Source: UBA1149 sp963579235
GTDB taxonomy: Bacteria; Desulfobacterota; Binatia; UBA1149
Assembly (NCBI GenBank): GCA_963579235.1
Contig: CAUZFM010000034.1
Location: 1-27,094 of the forward strand
DNA: 27,094 bases
Direction: 5' to 3'
Shown in pieces: positions 16,272 through 23,414 of this stretch (the first letter of the stretch is position 1; the number at the start of each line of letters is the position of its first letter). Below the pieces are notes generated by a model. It was not told the origin of the DNA and ran no database searches. It saw nothing but the letters and a program-made list of their open reading frames with translations. The translations under genes were made by a program, and so were the position numbers.

Positions 16272-17047
16272 CAGCGTTGCTCCAGGCCAAGGCGAGCCAT
16301 CACCAACTTGATGTCACCCCACACGACTCTCTTTTCAGACGGCGCCCGCAGCAGGTAAGCGGGGTGAAACGTCGGCATCAGCGCCACACCGTGGTAGTCC
16401 TGCCAACGCCCTCTCTGCTTTGATATCGCAACCCTGTTTCGCAGCATGACCTGGGTCGCAAAGGCACCGAGGGTCACTATGACCTCGGGATTGACGATTT
16501 CGACCTGCTTCAAGAGAAACGGCTCGCAGGCAACGATTTCATCGGGTTGTGGATTCCGGTTTTCCGGCGGCCGACACTTTACGACGTTGGCGATGTAGAC
16601 CTCCTCACGACTCAGTCCCATACCCGCGCTGAGGATCTTGTCGAGCAACTGCCCTGCTTTGCCCACGAAGGGCAGGCCCTGCAGGTCCTCGTCCTCACCG
16701 GGGGCTTCGCCGACGAACATCAAGCGGGCATCGCTGTTGCCGACGCCGAAGACGATGCTGCGCCGCCCACCGGCCAACTTGCAGCGCTGGCAGTCACCCA
16801 GCACAGTCCCCAGCTCCAGCAAAGAACTCGCAGCGCTCACCTCGGGCTCCAGCAGCAGGCGATCCTTATCGGGCGCGCCCTCGAGCCGGGGTCTCGGGTC
16901 AGTTGCCCCCGTCACCCTTGCCTGGGTGGGCGCAAGGGCTGGCTTTGACGCAGGGACAGGGAGAAACTGGAGACCCAGCTCGAGCTCGCGACTTAAGTAA
17001 TCGCTGGCCAGTTGCCGGGCCCCCACTATGCTTGCCTTGTTCACCAT
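16271..17047 (-). CDS. Type-4 uracil-DNA glycosylase with [4Fe-4S] cluster
   Basis: DNA-repair enzyme that removes uracil from DNA. From the ATG at 17047 it has 258 residues. The core starts near residue 75: CQRC (Cys 86 and 89), GEAPGEDEDLQGLPFVGKAG (from residue 113), VVKCRPPENRNPQPDE with Cys 158, Cys 174 and the HPAYLLR motif (His 228). The four cysteines match the cluster ligands of family 4. About 75 N-terminal residues form a Pro/Ala-rich linker of the kind often seen ahead of this domain. AGGAG ten bases upstream favours 17047; a longer frame to 17116 and a GTG at 17026 are alternatives. This start overlaps the divergent phospholipase gene by 20 bases. Its stop overlaps the NfeD start by one base. 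Confidence 0.92.
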   Translation of the reverse strand: MVNKASIVGARQLASDYLSRELELGLQFLPVPASKPALAPTQARVTGATDPRPRLEGAPDKDRLLLEPEVSAASSLLELGTVLGDCQRCKLAGGRRSIVFGVGNSDARLMFVGEAPGEDEDLQGLPFVGKAGQLLDKILSAGMGLSREEVYIANVVKCRPPENRNPQPDEIVACEPFLLKQVEIVNPEVIVTLGAFATQVMLRNRVAISKQRGRWQDYHGVALMPTFHPAYLLRAPSEKRVVWGDIKLVMARLGLEQR

Positions 17048-17921
17048 CGTCGCCATGCTCCTGGCCATACTGGGTCTGCCCGATAGCGCGCTCGCCTGGG
17101 GCCCCATAACCCACATTGTTCATGGCTCGCAGGTGCTGGCGAATATTACCAGCCTGCCCCCAGCCCTACAAGCCATCATCGGGGCGAACGAGAACCGCTA
17201 CCTCTACGGTTGTATCGGGGCCGATATCGTACAGGCAAAGGCGTACACGAGGTCGCTCGCTACCCACTGCCACGGCTGGCCCGTCGCCTGGGAACTGGTG
17301 CGCCAAGCTCGCGGAGACGGACAGAAAGCCTTCGCGTGGGGTTACATGACCCACCTGGCGGCCGATATCCTGTCTCACAACCACTTCGTGCCCATCCACA
17401 CCCTGATCAGCTTTCGTGCTCGTACTTCGGGACATGCCTACTGGGAAGCACGTATGGACGGACTGCAACAAATTCGATACTGGCGCCGCGCCAGGCAGGT
17501 GCTCGAGTTTACTTACGAGGACTGCGACGAGCTGGTAGAGCAGACGATCGAACACACCCTGCTTTCTTTCAAGGCCAATAAGAAAATCTTCGACTCGCTC
17601 ATGGGTATCAGCAAACTCGAGCAGTGGCAGTTGCTGGTCAACACGGTCAACCGCAGTTCGCGATACTCGCTGTCCCGTACGACCATGGATCGCTACAACC
17701 ACGCCTGCGTTCACGCCGTCATGGACCTGCTGGTTCACAAGAAACGTTCGTTCACCCAGGAGCTGGACGCAACGGGCAGCGAGATGCTCAAGCAAAGTAT
17801 CCGCTTGAGGCGGCAGCTCAGGAAACTGCGCCGCAGCCGAAGTCTCGACCGGGAGGCAGAAGAACGAATCATGCAGCGGTTGATCAATCGCGCGCCCCGC
17901 ATTCCTGTCGAAATGGACTAG
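17028..17921 (+). CDS. Exported zinc-dependent phospholipase C-like protein
   Basis: 297-residue protein of the zinc-dependent phospholipase C/S1-P1 nuclease-like fold. A hydrophobic signal peptide (residues 1-23) ends in ALA before Trp 24, so the mature protein would start WGPITH; in the Bacillus cereus enzyme the N-terminal Trp is itself a zinc ligand. Other ligand candidates are His 29 or 32, Asp 66, His 80, His 109, Asp 113, His 119, His 136 and Glu 140. The spacings 66-80, 109-113, 113-119 and 136-140 equal those of B. cereus PLC (55-69, 118-122, 122-128, 142-146). The C-terminal third is basic and helical. Substrate could be phospholipid or something else. The signal lacks a strong basic n-region. 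The start lies inside the first codons of the divergent glycosylase gene. Confidence 0.82.
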   Translation: MLALFTIVAMLLAILGLPDSALAWGPITHIVHGSQVLANITSLPPALQAIIGANENRYLYGCIGADIVQAKAYTRSLATHCHGWPVAWELVRQARGDGQKAFAWGYMTHLAADILSHNHFVPIHTLISFRARTSGHAYWEARMDGLQQIRYWRRARQVLEFTYEDCDELVEQTIEHTLLSFKANKKIFDSLMGISKLEQWQLLVNTVNRSSRYSLSRTTMDRYNHACVHAVMDLLVHKKRSFTQELDATGSEMLKQSIRLRRQLRKLRRSRSLDREAEERIMQRLINRAPRIPVEMD

Positions 17922-17933
17922 CCGCGCGTTCTT

Positions 17934-19163
17934 CTACGCACCAGCGCTGGAGGCAACGGCCGGCTGCCGCAAGGCCACGACTCGGTCGAGTATGCGATCG
18001 GCAAGCTCATCCTTGCTCATGGAACCGGTACTCTCGTCCTTACCGTCACGGTCGATGATGAGCGCGGCGTTCTCCGTTGAGTCGAAGCCACCGTCTTTTC
18101 CCGACACGTCGTTGGCCACCACGAGGTCCAACTTCTTCCTTTGCAGCTTGGCCAGGGCATTGGCAGCCATGTTTTCGGTCTCGGCAGCAAACCCAACCAG
18201 TACCGAGTTCGGGCGTCGCGCACGCTCACCTAGCAACGAGAGAACGTCGGGGGTTTTGACAAGGTCAACGCGCATCTGTGCATCCCCCTTCTTGATCTTG
18301 TTCCTGGCTACCGTGGCGGGCGCGTAATCCGCTACGGCGGCGACCATCATCACCACGTCGGCGTCAACCGCCCGGTCGAGCATCTGCTCGCGAAAGTCTT
18401 CGGCGGTCTCTACATCGACAAGCGAGCAATCCCTGGGAGAACGCAGGCTCGAAGGGCCGCTGACCAGCGTCACCGCGGCGCCTCGCCTTCGAGCGGCTGC
18501 CGCCAATGCGTAGCCCATGCGTCCGCTCGATCGGTTGCTTATGTAGCGCACCGGGTCGAGAGCTTCCCGGCTGGGGCCGGCGGAAACGAGAACCGACATG
18601 CCCTCGAGATCGCGCTCGACGAAACACGCCGCCAGGCCGTCGGCGAGGTCCTCGGGGTCGGGCAACCTGCCCAGCCCCTCCCAACCGCAGGCGAGCTCGC
18701 CACTGTCTGGTTCCAGCACAGAGTAGCCATATCCTTCGAGAGTCTTGATGTTGGCCCGCACCGCCGGGTGCGAGTACATGTTCACGTTCATCGACGGTGC
18801 GATGACCACTGGAGCGCGGGTGGCCAGTACGGCCGCCGTCACCACGTCGTTGGTAATGCCGAGGGCTAACCGGGCGAGCAGATCCGCCGTCGCGGGGGCC
18901 ACCAGTACTGCGTCGGCTTCGTCCGCCAAGCGAATGTGGCCGACAGTGGCGTCTTGCGAAGCGTCGAGAAGGTCGGTGGCGACCGGGTTGCCCGAAAGCG
19001 TCTGCAGGGTGAGCGGCGACACGAAACGGGCGGCTGCGCCGGTCATGACGACCTGCACCGTGGCCCCGGCACCCGTGAGAAGGCGAACGAGCTCGGCGCA
19101 CTTGTAGGCGGCGATGCCGCCGCCTACGCAGAGCAGCAGTTTACGATCATTGAGAAGATACAT
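17934..19163 (-). CDS. coaBC: Bifunctional CoaBC: phosphopantothenoylcysteine synthetase/decarboxylase
   Basis: 409-residue enzyme of coenzyme A synthesis. The N-terminal flavoprotein decarboxylase (CoaC) shows GGGIAAYK, His 76, PSMNVNMYSHP with Asn 126 and the lid ELACGWEGLGR with Cys 159. The C-terminal synthetase (CoaB) shows SAGPSREALDPVRYISNRSS with Asn 210, AAVADYAP and Lys 289 in NKIKK. These positions equal or differ by one from the E. coli catalytic residues, which supports the ATG at 19163 over the ORF start at 19214. The start overlaps the upstream membrane-protein gene by 17 bases, so the two are probably cotranscribed. Confidence 0.96.
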   Translation of the reverse strand: MYLLNDRKLLLCVGGGIAAYKCAELVRLLTGAGATVQVVMTGAAARFVSPLTLQTLSGNPVATDLLDASQDATVGHIRLADEADAVLVAPATADLLARLALGITNDVVTAAVLATRAPVVIAPSMNVNMYSHPAVRANIKTLEGYGYSVLEPDSGELACGWEGLGRLPDPEDLADGLAACFVERDLEGMSVLVSAGPSREALDPVRYISNRSSGRMGYALAAAARRRGAAVTLVSGPSSLRSPRDCSLVDVETAEDFREQMLDRAVDADVVMMVAAVADYAPATVARNKIKKGDAQMRVDLVKTPDVLSLLGERARRPNSVLVGFAAETENMAANALAKLQRKKLDLVVANDVSGKDGGFDSTENAALIIDRDGKDESTGSMSKDELADRILDRVVALRQPAVASSAGA

Positions 19164-20202
19164 CGCCTGTTTGCCCGGGGACACTGGTTTTACCCACGCG
19201 ACCCAACTCGCCAAAGCTTAGCCCTTCTTTCACCAGGTACACAAGCCCTAACACGACTTGAGTCGAAAACTGCACGAAATGCGTGAAGAAAGCGTAGCCC
19301 ACCGCGAGAACCGCGGGTATGCCGTAGACGCTTTCAAGGGCCAGCCGGCTGCCGTACTCGAAGGTCCCCCAGAAGCCCGGCGCCGACGGAACCGCGACCG
19401 CAAGGGCTACCAGCGTCGTCACGCCGACGCCGCCCTGTACGTACGGAATCTCAAGGTCGAAGGCCGGGAACCCCAGGGAAAACGAAGCCGCGATAACTAT
19501 CCACACGTAAAACGACCAGGCCAGCAGCAGGAGAAGTGTGCGAAGATCGCCTACCGCTACCAGCGCATCGATAAACTGGTGCTCTAGGTTTACGAGCGGC
19601 TGCGAAATTCTCACCGGCAATAGGCCCCAGATTCGATCGAGAAGGGGCAGCATGCGCTCGCGGTTGAATCGTACAACGACCAAAAGCACGACCGCGGTAA
19701 GGGCCACGACACCGGCTCCGTGTATCCACAGCTCGACCTCGGCGGGCAGGTCGAGCTGGACCAACAGCAACAACGCAAAACCCAGCAGGGCAACCAGGTC
19801 GAGCACCCGTTCGAGTACTACCGTGGCGACGGCCATACTCATTGGAACCCCGGTGTTGCGCGAAGCAAGCCAAGGACGTATCACCTCGCCAACGCGAAAA
19901 GGCAGCAGCATGTTGGACATGAAACCCACGGCCGAAGCCGAGAACAACGGCGCAAGCGGCAACTGCCTACCCGACGAAATGTTCAGGAGCAGTCGCCAGC
20001 GTTGCGTGCGAACAAAAAGGGCGAACACGCCCATGCCTGCCATCGGAAGAACCCAGCGGTAGTCGGCCTCCAGCAGGGTTTGGCCAACGCGCTGCCAGTC
20101 CTCTCCGCGCAACGCCAAATACAGGAAAAGCACCGACAGCAGCAGCGCAATTACGAGGCGAGACCAGGACGAACCCCCAGTCTTATCTCCGGATCGAGCC
20201 AT
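19147..20202 (-). CDS. MprF/AglD-like flippase-domain membrane protein (UPF0104 type)
   Basis: 351-residue polytopic inner-membrane protein with about eight hydrophobic segments. It matches the lysylphosphatidylglycerol-synthase transmembrane family: VRTQRWRLLL near residue 70, SNMLLPFRVGEVIRPWLASR and VVLERVLDLVALLGFALL are the recurring motifs. The family contains the flippase half of MprF and AglD-like proteins, and its members move or modify lipid-linked substrates. There is no C-terminal aminoacyl-transferase domain here, so a real lysyl-PG synthase is excluded. It sits between a ferredoxin gene (gap of nine bases) and coaBC (overlap). Its substrate is unknown. Confidence 0.85.
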   Translation of the reverse strand: MARSGDKTGGSSWSRLVIALLLSVLFLYLALRGEDWQRVGQTLLEADYRWVLPMAGMGVFALFVRTQRWRLLLNISSGRQLPLAPLFSASAVGFMSNMLLPFRVGEVIRPWLASRNTGVPMSMAVATVVLERVLDLVALLGFALLLLVQLDLPAEVELWIHGAGVVALTAVVLLVVVRFNRERMLPLLDRIWGLLPVRISQPLVNLEHQFIDALVAVGDLRTLLLLLAWSFYVWIVIAASFSLGFPAFDLEIPYVQGGVGVTTLVALAVAVPSAPGFWGTFEYGSRLALESVYGIPAVLAVGYAFFTHFVQFSTQVVLGLVYLVKEGLSFGELGRVGKTSVPGQTGDVSSQ

Positions 20203-20211
20203 GCCCTGTGG

Positions 20212-20544
20212 TCAGGTCCTGAAACGAGAAGGCGGTGGGTCCGGAATGTCCACGTCCGGGTGCAGGACCTTGACCCTCTCGAGGAGTGCTTCCTCGGTCT
20301 CCGGGATGTCCGGGTCGGGTATGCAGCAGTCTACAGGACATACAGCGGCGCACTGCTCCTGGTCAAAAAAGCCAACACACTCGGTGCACTTGCCGGGGAC
20401 GATGTAATAAACGTCCTCGTCTATCGCGGCCTTCATTTCGCCCTTGTCTTCCCACTCGATCCCGCCTTCGTAGATCGCGGTGTTCGGACACTCAGGCTCG
20501 CAGGCCCCACAGTTGATGCACTCGTCGGTTATTTTGGTCGCCAT
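20212..20544 (-). CDS. YfhL-like 2[4Fe-4S] ferredoxin
   Basis: 110-residue small electron carrier. First cluster motif CINCGACEPECPN (C-x2-C-x2-C-x3-C-P), second CTECVGFFDQEQCAAVCPVD (C-x2-C-x8-C-x3-C-P). The eight-residue insert in the second motif is typical of the Allochromatium/YfhL ferredoxin group. A C-terminal extension (about 80-110) is acidic then Pro-rich. I take the start as MATKITDECINC at 20544; a longer frame to 20619 adds 25 residues unlike any ferredoxin. GGGAGG lies about ten bases before this ATG. Redox partner is unknown. Confidence 0.93.
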   Translation of the reverse strand: MATKITDECINCGACEPECPNTAIYEGGIEWEDKGEMKAAIDEDVYYIVPGKCTECVGFFDQEQCAAVCPVDCCIPDPDIPETEEALLERVKVLHPDVDIPDPPPSRFRT

Positions 20545-20612
20545 AACAACAGTCGCCCTCCCGAGCTGTCGCCGAAGCTGCCACAGTAGCGAGAAACTGT
20601 AAAGTGGCTGTC

Positions 20613-20618
20613 TTGACA
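20613..20618 (+). promoter_or_regulatory. Possible -35 element before the polyprenyl synthase gene
   Basis: A perfect consensus TTGACA in the 146-base divergent gap between the ferredoxin (minus) and polyprenyl synthase (plus) genes. No good -10 box follows at 16-18 bases; the best A/T-rich candidates (TATGAA at 20629-20634) are too close. An ACAGT/ACTGT inverted repeat with 8-base spacing lies just upstream at 20583-20600. The hexamer is seen; promoter function is a weak inference. Confidence 0.25.
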
Positions 20619-20690
20619 TGCTTTTGGATATGAAGGAATCCTGCGCTGCCGGGGGCGCTCACGCCTTAACGGAAGACGACTAATCGGCCG

Positions 20691-21662
20691 GTGTCAGTTA
20701 CCCAGCACAGCCCCATAGAACAAGATCGCCTCTTGCGCGAAGATCTCGAGCGCGTCGAAAAACGCATAGCCGAGGTGATCGGATCACAGGAACCGCGCCT
20801 TTCCGAGGTTTCGGATTACCTGATCAACGCCGGCGGCAAGCGCGTACGACCGGCGGTAGCGCTACTCACGTTCCGGGCCTGCGGGGGTGACGACCCCACC
20901 GACGTTATCGACCTTTCAGTAGCACTCGAACTCATACACACGGCCACCCTGCTCCACGACGACATCATTGACGCCAACTCCACTCGTCGCGGCAAAGAAG
21001 CAGCCTACCTGCGCTACGGACTGGCCGACACCCTGGTGGCGGGCGATTTTCTGTTCTGCAGGGCCTTCGATGTTTGCGGCCGTTTTGAAGAACGCATCGT
21101 CGCCTGGGCTGCCGGCGCCTGCGTGCAGCTGACGGAAGGCGAAATCATGCAGGCTCGTTACCGTCGCAACGAAGCCGTGACCGTTGACCACTACCTCGAA
21201 ATAATCGATCGCAAGACGGCGTCATTGTTTCGCGCGGGGACACGAATCGCGTCTTTCCTCGCCGGTCAGAACGAAGAAGAAATCGAGAGAATGGGGGATT
21301 GTGGAAAAGACATAGGCCTCGCTTTCCAAATGGTCGATGACATCCTCGACGTCGAAGGCGACACCGAAAAGACCGGCAAGATGCTGGGCACCGACCTACG
21401 CGACGGCAACCCCTCCCTACCCACGGTCTGGGCTCTCGACGACGCGGCCGTGCGTCACGCGTTCACAAACGATAGTGCTTCGGACGCCGAAGTTGAAACC
21501 GCGCTATCGGCCATACGCAGCGGCGACGTGATCTCGCGAGTACGCTCGCTGGCCGCTGGACACGTAGAATCAGCGCTGGAGACAATAGGCGGGTTGCCCG
21601 AATCGATTTTCAGCCAGCGCCTTGCCGACCTTGCCGGCGGACTGCTTACCCGCGTCAGCTGA
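20691..21662 (+). CDS. ispB: Long-chain polyprenyl diphosphate synthase (IspB-like)
   Basis: 323-residue all-helical trans-prenyltransferase that elongates isoprenoid diphosphates, most likely to make the quinone side chain. GGKRVRP (48-54), the first aspartate motif HDDIID followed by RRGK (90-101) and the second, FQMVDDILD (212-220), are intact; GTDLRDGNPSLP follows as expected. Five residues before the first motif is a small alanine (HTATLLHDD), which in this family leaves room for long (C40 or so) products. Start is GTG; the nearest GGAAG is rather far upstream. Its stop faces the exchanger stop within a 12-bp palindrome. Confidence 0.92.
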   Translation: MSVTQHSPIEQDRLLREDLERVEKRIAEVIGSQEPRLSEVSDYLINAGGKRVRPAVALLTFRACGGDDPTDVIDLSVALELIHTATLLHDDIIDANSTRRGKEAAYLRYGLADTLVAGDFLFCRAFDVCGRFEERIVAWAAGACVQLTEGEIMQARYRRNEAVTVDHYLEIIDRKTASLFRAGTRIASFLAGQNEEEIERMGDCGKDIGLAFQMVDDILDVEGDTEKTGKMLGTDLRDGNPSLPTVWALDDAAVRHAFTNDSASDAEVETALSAIRSGDVISRVRSLAAGHVESALETIGGLPESIFSQRLADLAGGLLTRVS

Positions 21663-21670
21663 GTACTCAG
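21659..21670. repeat. 12-bp palindrome joining two convergent stop codons
   Basis: CTGAGTACTCAG is a perfect palindrome. Its TGA (21660-21662) is the stop of the plus-strand synthase and its TCA (21667-21669) is the stop of the minus-strand exchanger, only four bases apart. Facing TGA codons give six of the twelve bases for free. There is no hairpin loop or T-run, so it is a poor terminator candidate by itself. Confidence 0.4.
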
Positions 21671-22737
21671 GCCGCCGCGCCCAACCAGGCCTGTACGGCT
21701 ACGTAAAATACCCACCCGGCCAACAGCGGGGCACCCATCCAACGGCTGAAGCCCCCACTCTGACTCGCCCTGCCCACGCAGAACCTGAACCAACCCAGCA
21801 TAAGCAGCATGGCCGGAATATGCAGGTAGAACAGTAAGGCCGGGAATTCAGCGCCTGTCTCTAGCAGTGGCAGGGGAGCCGCCAGGGCCGAGGCTCCAAC
21901 AACGAACAGCACGTTGAGCACGTCGGCACCTATGACGGTTCCCACGAGGATTTCGGGGTGCCCCTTGCGTACCGCACTCAGGCCCACGACCAGTTCGGGC
22001 AGCGAAGTCCCGAACGCGACCAGCGTGCCGGCAATGACCAGTTTAGAGACGCCGGCCTGTACGGCCAACTCAGAAACCGCGAGAACGAGCACCTGGCTGC
22101 AGAACACGACCACCAACAGGCCCAGGCCGAACATGGCCAGCAGCTTGCCGACGGGCGCTGTCGAGTCAGCCTGGATTGGTTCGTCCGTTGACGAGTCGCC
22201 AGCCACGTCAACAACCCCCCGGTCACTGCGACTCCAGTGTACCGACAAGTACAGGTAGGCAACGAGCAAAGCGGTAAGCAACAGGCCTGCGCCCCTGCCG
22301 AGAACCGCGGATGGCCCCGAAGCAATCAACGACCCGTAGCACAGCAGCGCCAGGACAAGAGCCGACCCGGCCTGGAACCACCCCTGCCTGTTGAGAAGTT
22401 TCCGGTCAGCCGGCAGCGTTGCCAGGAGGCAGCCAAGCCCGAATATCAAACCGGTGTCGGTCACTACCGAACCGATGGCGTTACCAAGGGCCAGTCCGGG
22501 CTCGCCCGACCAGGCGGCGATCACCGACACTGCACACTCGGGACTGGTAGTTCCCAGCGAGACCACGGTCGCGGCAACAACGATCTTGGGTATCCCGAAG
22601 CCGGCCGCGAGTCCCGATGCCCCGTCAACCAGTCGGTCGGCACCAAAAGCCAGCACCGCGATGGACGCCGCGGTTACAGCCAGCAGCAGCCAGGCTGCCT
22701 GGCCCACAAAGAACTCGGACGAGATAAAGTATTCCAC
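21667..22737 (-). CDS. Na+/Ca2+ exchanger (CaCA) family membrane protein
   Basis: 356-residue inner-membrane antiporter of the YrbG/CaCA type with about ten hydrophobic segments and two inverted alpha repeats. Repeat 1 is SLGTTSPECAVSVI followed by GNAIGSVVTDTGLIFG; repeat 2 is AFGTSLPELVVGLSAV followed by GTVIGADVLNVLFVVG. The glutamates of both G-T-S/x-P-E motifs, which bind the transported cation, are kept. The second halves differ from the usual GN-x-x-GSN-x-x-N: repeat 1 has V and D, repeat 2 has T and AD. A hydrophilic loop (about 185-205) separates the halves. Start is a GTG with no clear ribosome binding site. The ion could be Ca2+, Na+ or another cation. Confidence 0.87.
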   Translation of the reverse strand: MEYFISSEFFVGQAAWLLLAVTAASIAVLAFGADRLVDGASGLAAGFGIPKIVVAATVVSLGTTSPECAVSVIAAWSGEPGLALGNAIGSVVTDTGLIFGLGCLLATLPADRKLLNRQGWFQAGSALVLALLCYGSLIASGPSAVLGRGAGLLLTALLVAYLYLSVHWSRSDRGVVDVAGDSSTDEPIQADSTAPVGKLLAMFGLGLLVVVFCSQVLVLAVSELAVQAGVSKLVIAGTLVAFGTSLPELVVGLSAVRKGHPEILVGTVIGADVLNVLFVVGASALAAPLPLLETGAEFPALLFYLHIPAMLLMLGWFRFCVGRASQSGGFSRWMGAPLLAGWVFYVAVQAWLGAAA

Positions 22738-22878
22738 CTGGCAGCCCGCGGGAGATCAGGGAAGACCACCTCGGTGCACACAGTCTACACTCAGCAGCCG
22801 CCAGCGGCCAGTGGAGCCGCGAGACCTCGAACAACAATGACAGTAAACGCCGCCGGTTACGGATGCGAGACAGTCGGT

Positions 22879-23124
22879 TCAGCTGATTAGTTCTTGCTCT
22901 TGCCGGTTTGCGTCCCACAGGGCACGCAACAGCTGCTCGAGGACTATGAACTCCTCGTTCATGGACACCAGCGATTCCACGGTAGAGTTGAGCCCCAGGG
23001 TTTCTTCCTCGTGGTTTTCCTCAGTACTGAAATCGGCTAGATTTTTCGCGGCGGTCAAGAGGCTGTCCGAGGCCCTCCTGACGTGAAGCGCGATCTGGGT
23101 AAAGGATTCGTTGTCGATAATCAT
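22879..23124 (-). CDS. Small acidic helical protein of unknown function
   Basis: 81-residue protein, not recognised. It looks like two amphipathic helices (about 5-32 and 44-75) joined by a Glu-rich linker (FSTEENHEEETLG). There is no cysteine, membrane helix or signal. GAGGGAG five bases before the ATG at 23124 is a strong ribosome binding site and decides the start over an in-frame TTG at 23142. A good -10 hexamer (TATAAA) and a 14-bp palindrome lie just upstream. These signals and the absence of an overlapping better frame make it likely to be real. The 141-base gap after it, before the exchanger gene, shows nothing I can name. Confidence 0.6.
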   Translation of the reverse strand: MIIDNESFTQIALHVRRASDSLLTAAKNLADFSTEENHEEETLGLNSTVESLVSMNEEFIVLEQLLRALWDANRQEQELIS

Positions 23125-23129
23125 CTGGG

Positions 23130-23172
23130 CTCCCTCAGGCAAAGTTCGCCCGGTCGGGCGACGCTTTTTATA
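23130..23172 (-). promoter_or_regulatory. -10 box, leader palindrome and ribosome binding site of the 81-residue gene
   Basis: Read on the minus strand: TATAAA (23172-23167), then six bases, then CGCCCGACCGGGCG (23160-23147), a perfect inverted repeat with 6-bp arms, and GAGGGAG (23136-23130) before the ATG. The palindrome would sit at about the transcription start or in the leader, where an operator or a regulatory hairpin would act. No convincing -35 box was found. On the plus strand the same palindrome is followed by TTTTT and could terminate antisense transcripts. Confidence 0.45.
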
Positions 23173-23414
23173 GGCAAGAGGGATGCCAGCACACTAGCTC
23201 ACGGCGACGCCGCAGACACCGATGCAGAGCCACCGTATGCGCCACCCGGCCAGCAAGAACCGCCCGTATTTAAGGGGTTTGGCCCAGCTTAACAAAGACG
23301 AGGACAAAGCATTGGGTCGGGGCTCGGGCTGGCCCACGCCTGTATAACCGGCAGTGCATTTCCGCCACCCCAGACCCCGGACTTGCATTATGGCCCGATC
23401 AGGCCACCGAAGGT
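23173..23414. other. Gene-free gap of about 240 bases
   Basis: Lies between the end of the AAA-SPOR gene and the promoter region of the 81-residue gene. A short minus-strand frame here (23194-23388) has an unlikely composition and no ribosome binding site. I found no tRNA-like fold or T-arm motif, no known riboswitch core and no clear terminator; a short GGCC-N6-GGCC repeat near 23391-23404 lacks a T-run. Confidence 0.4.

Noticed and set aside
23194..23388. 64-residue minus-strand frame in the gap after the SPOR gene
   Set aside because: No ribosome binding site, Trp/Gly/Arg-rich composition and no recognisable pattern; probably chance.
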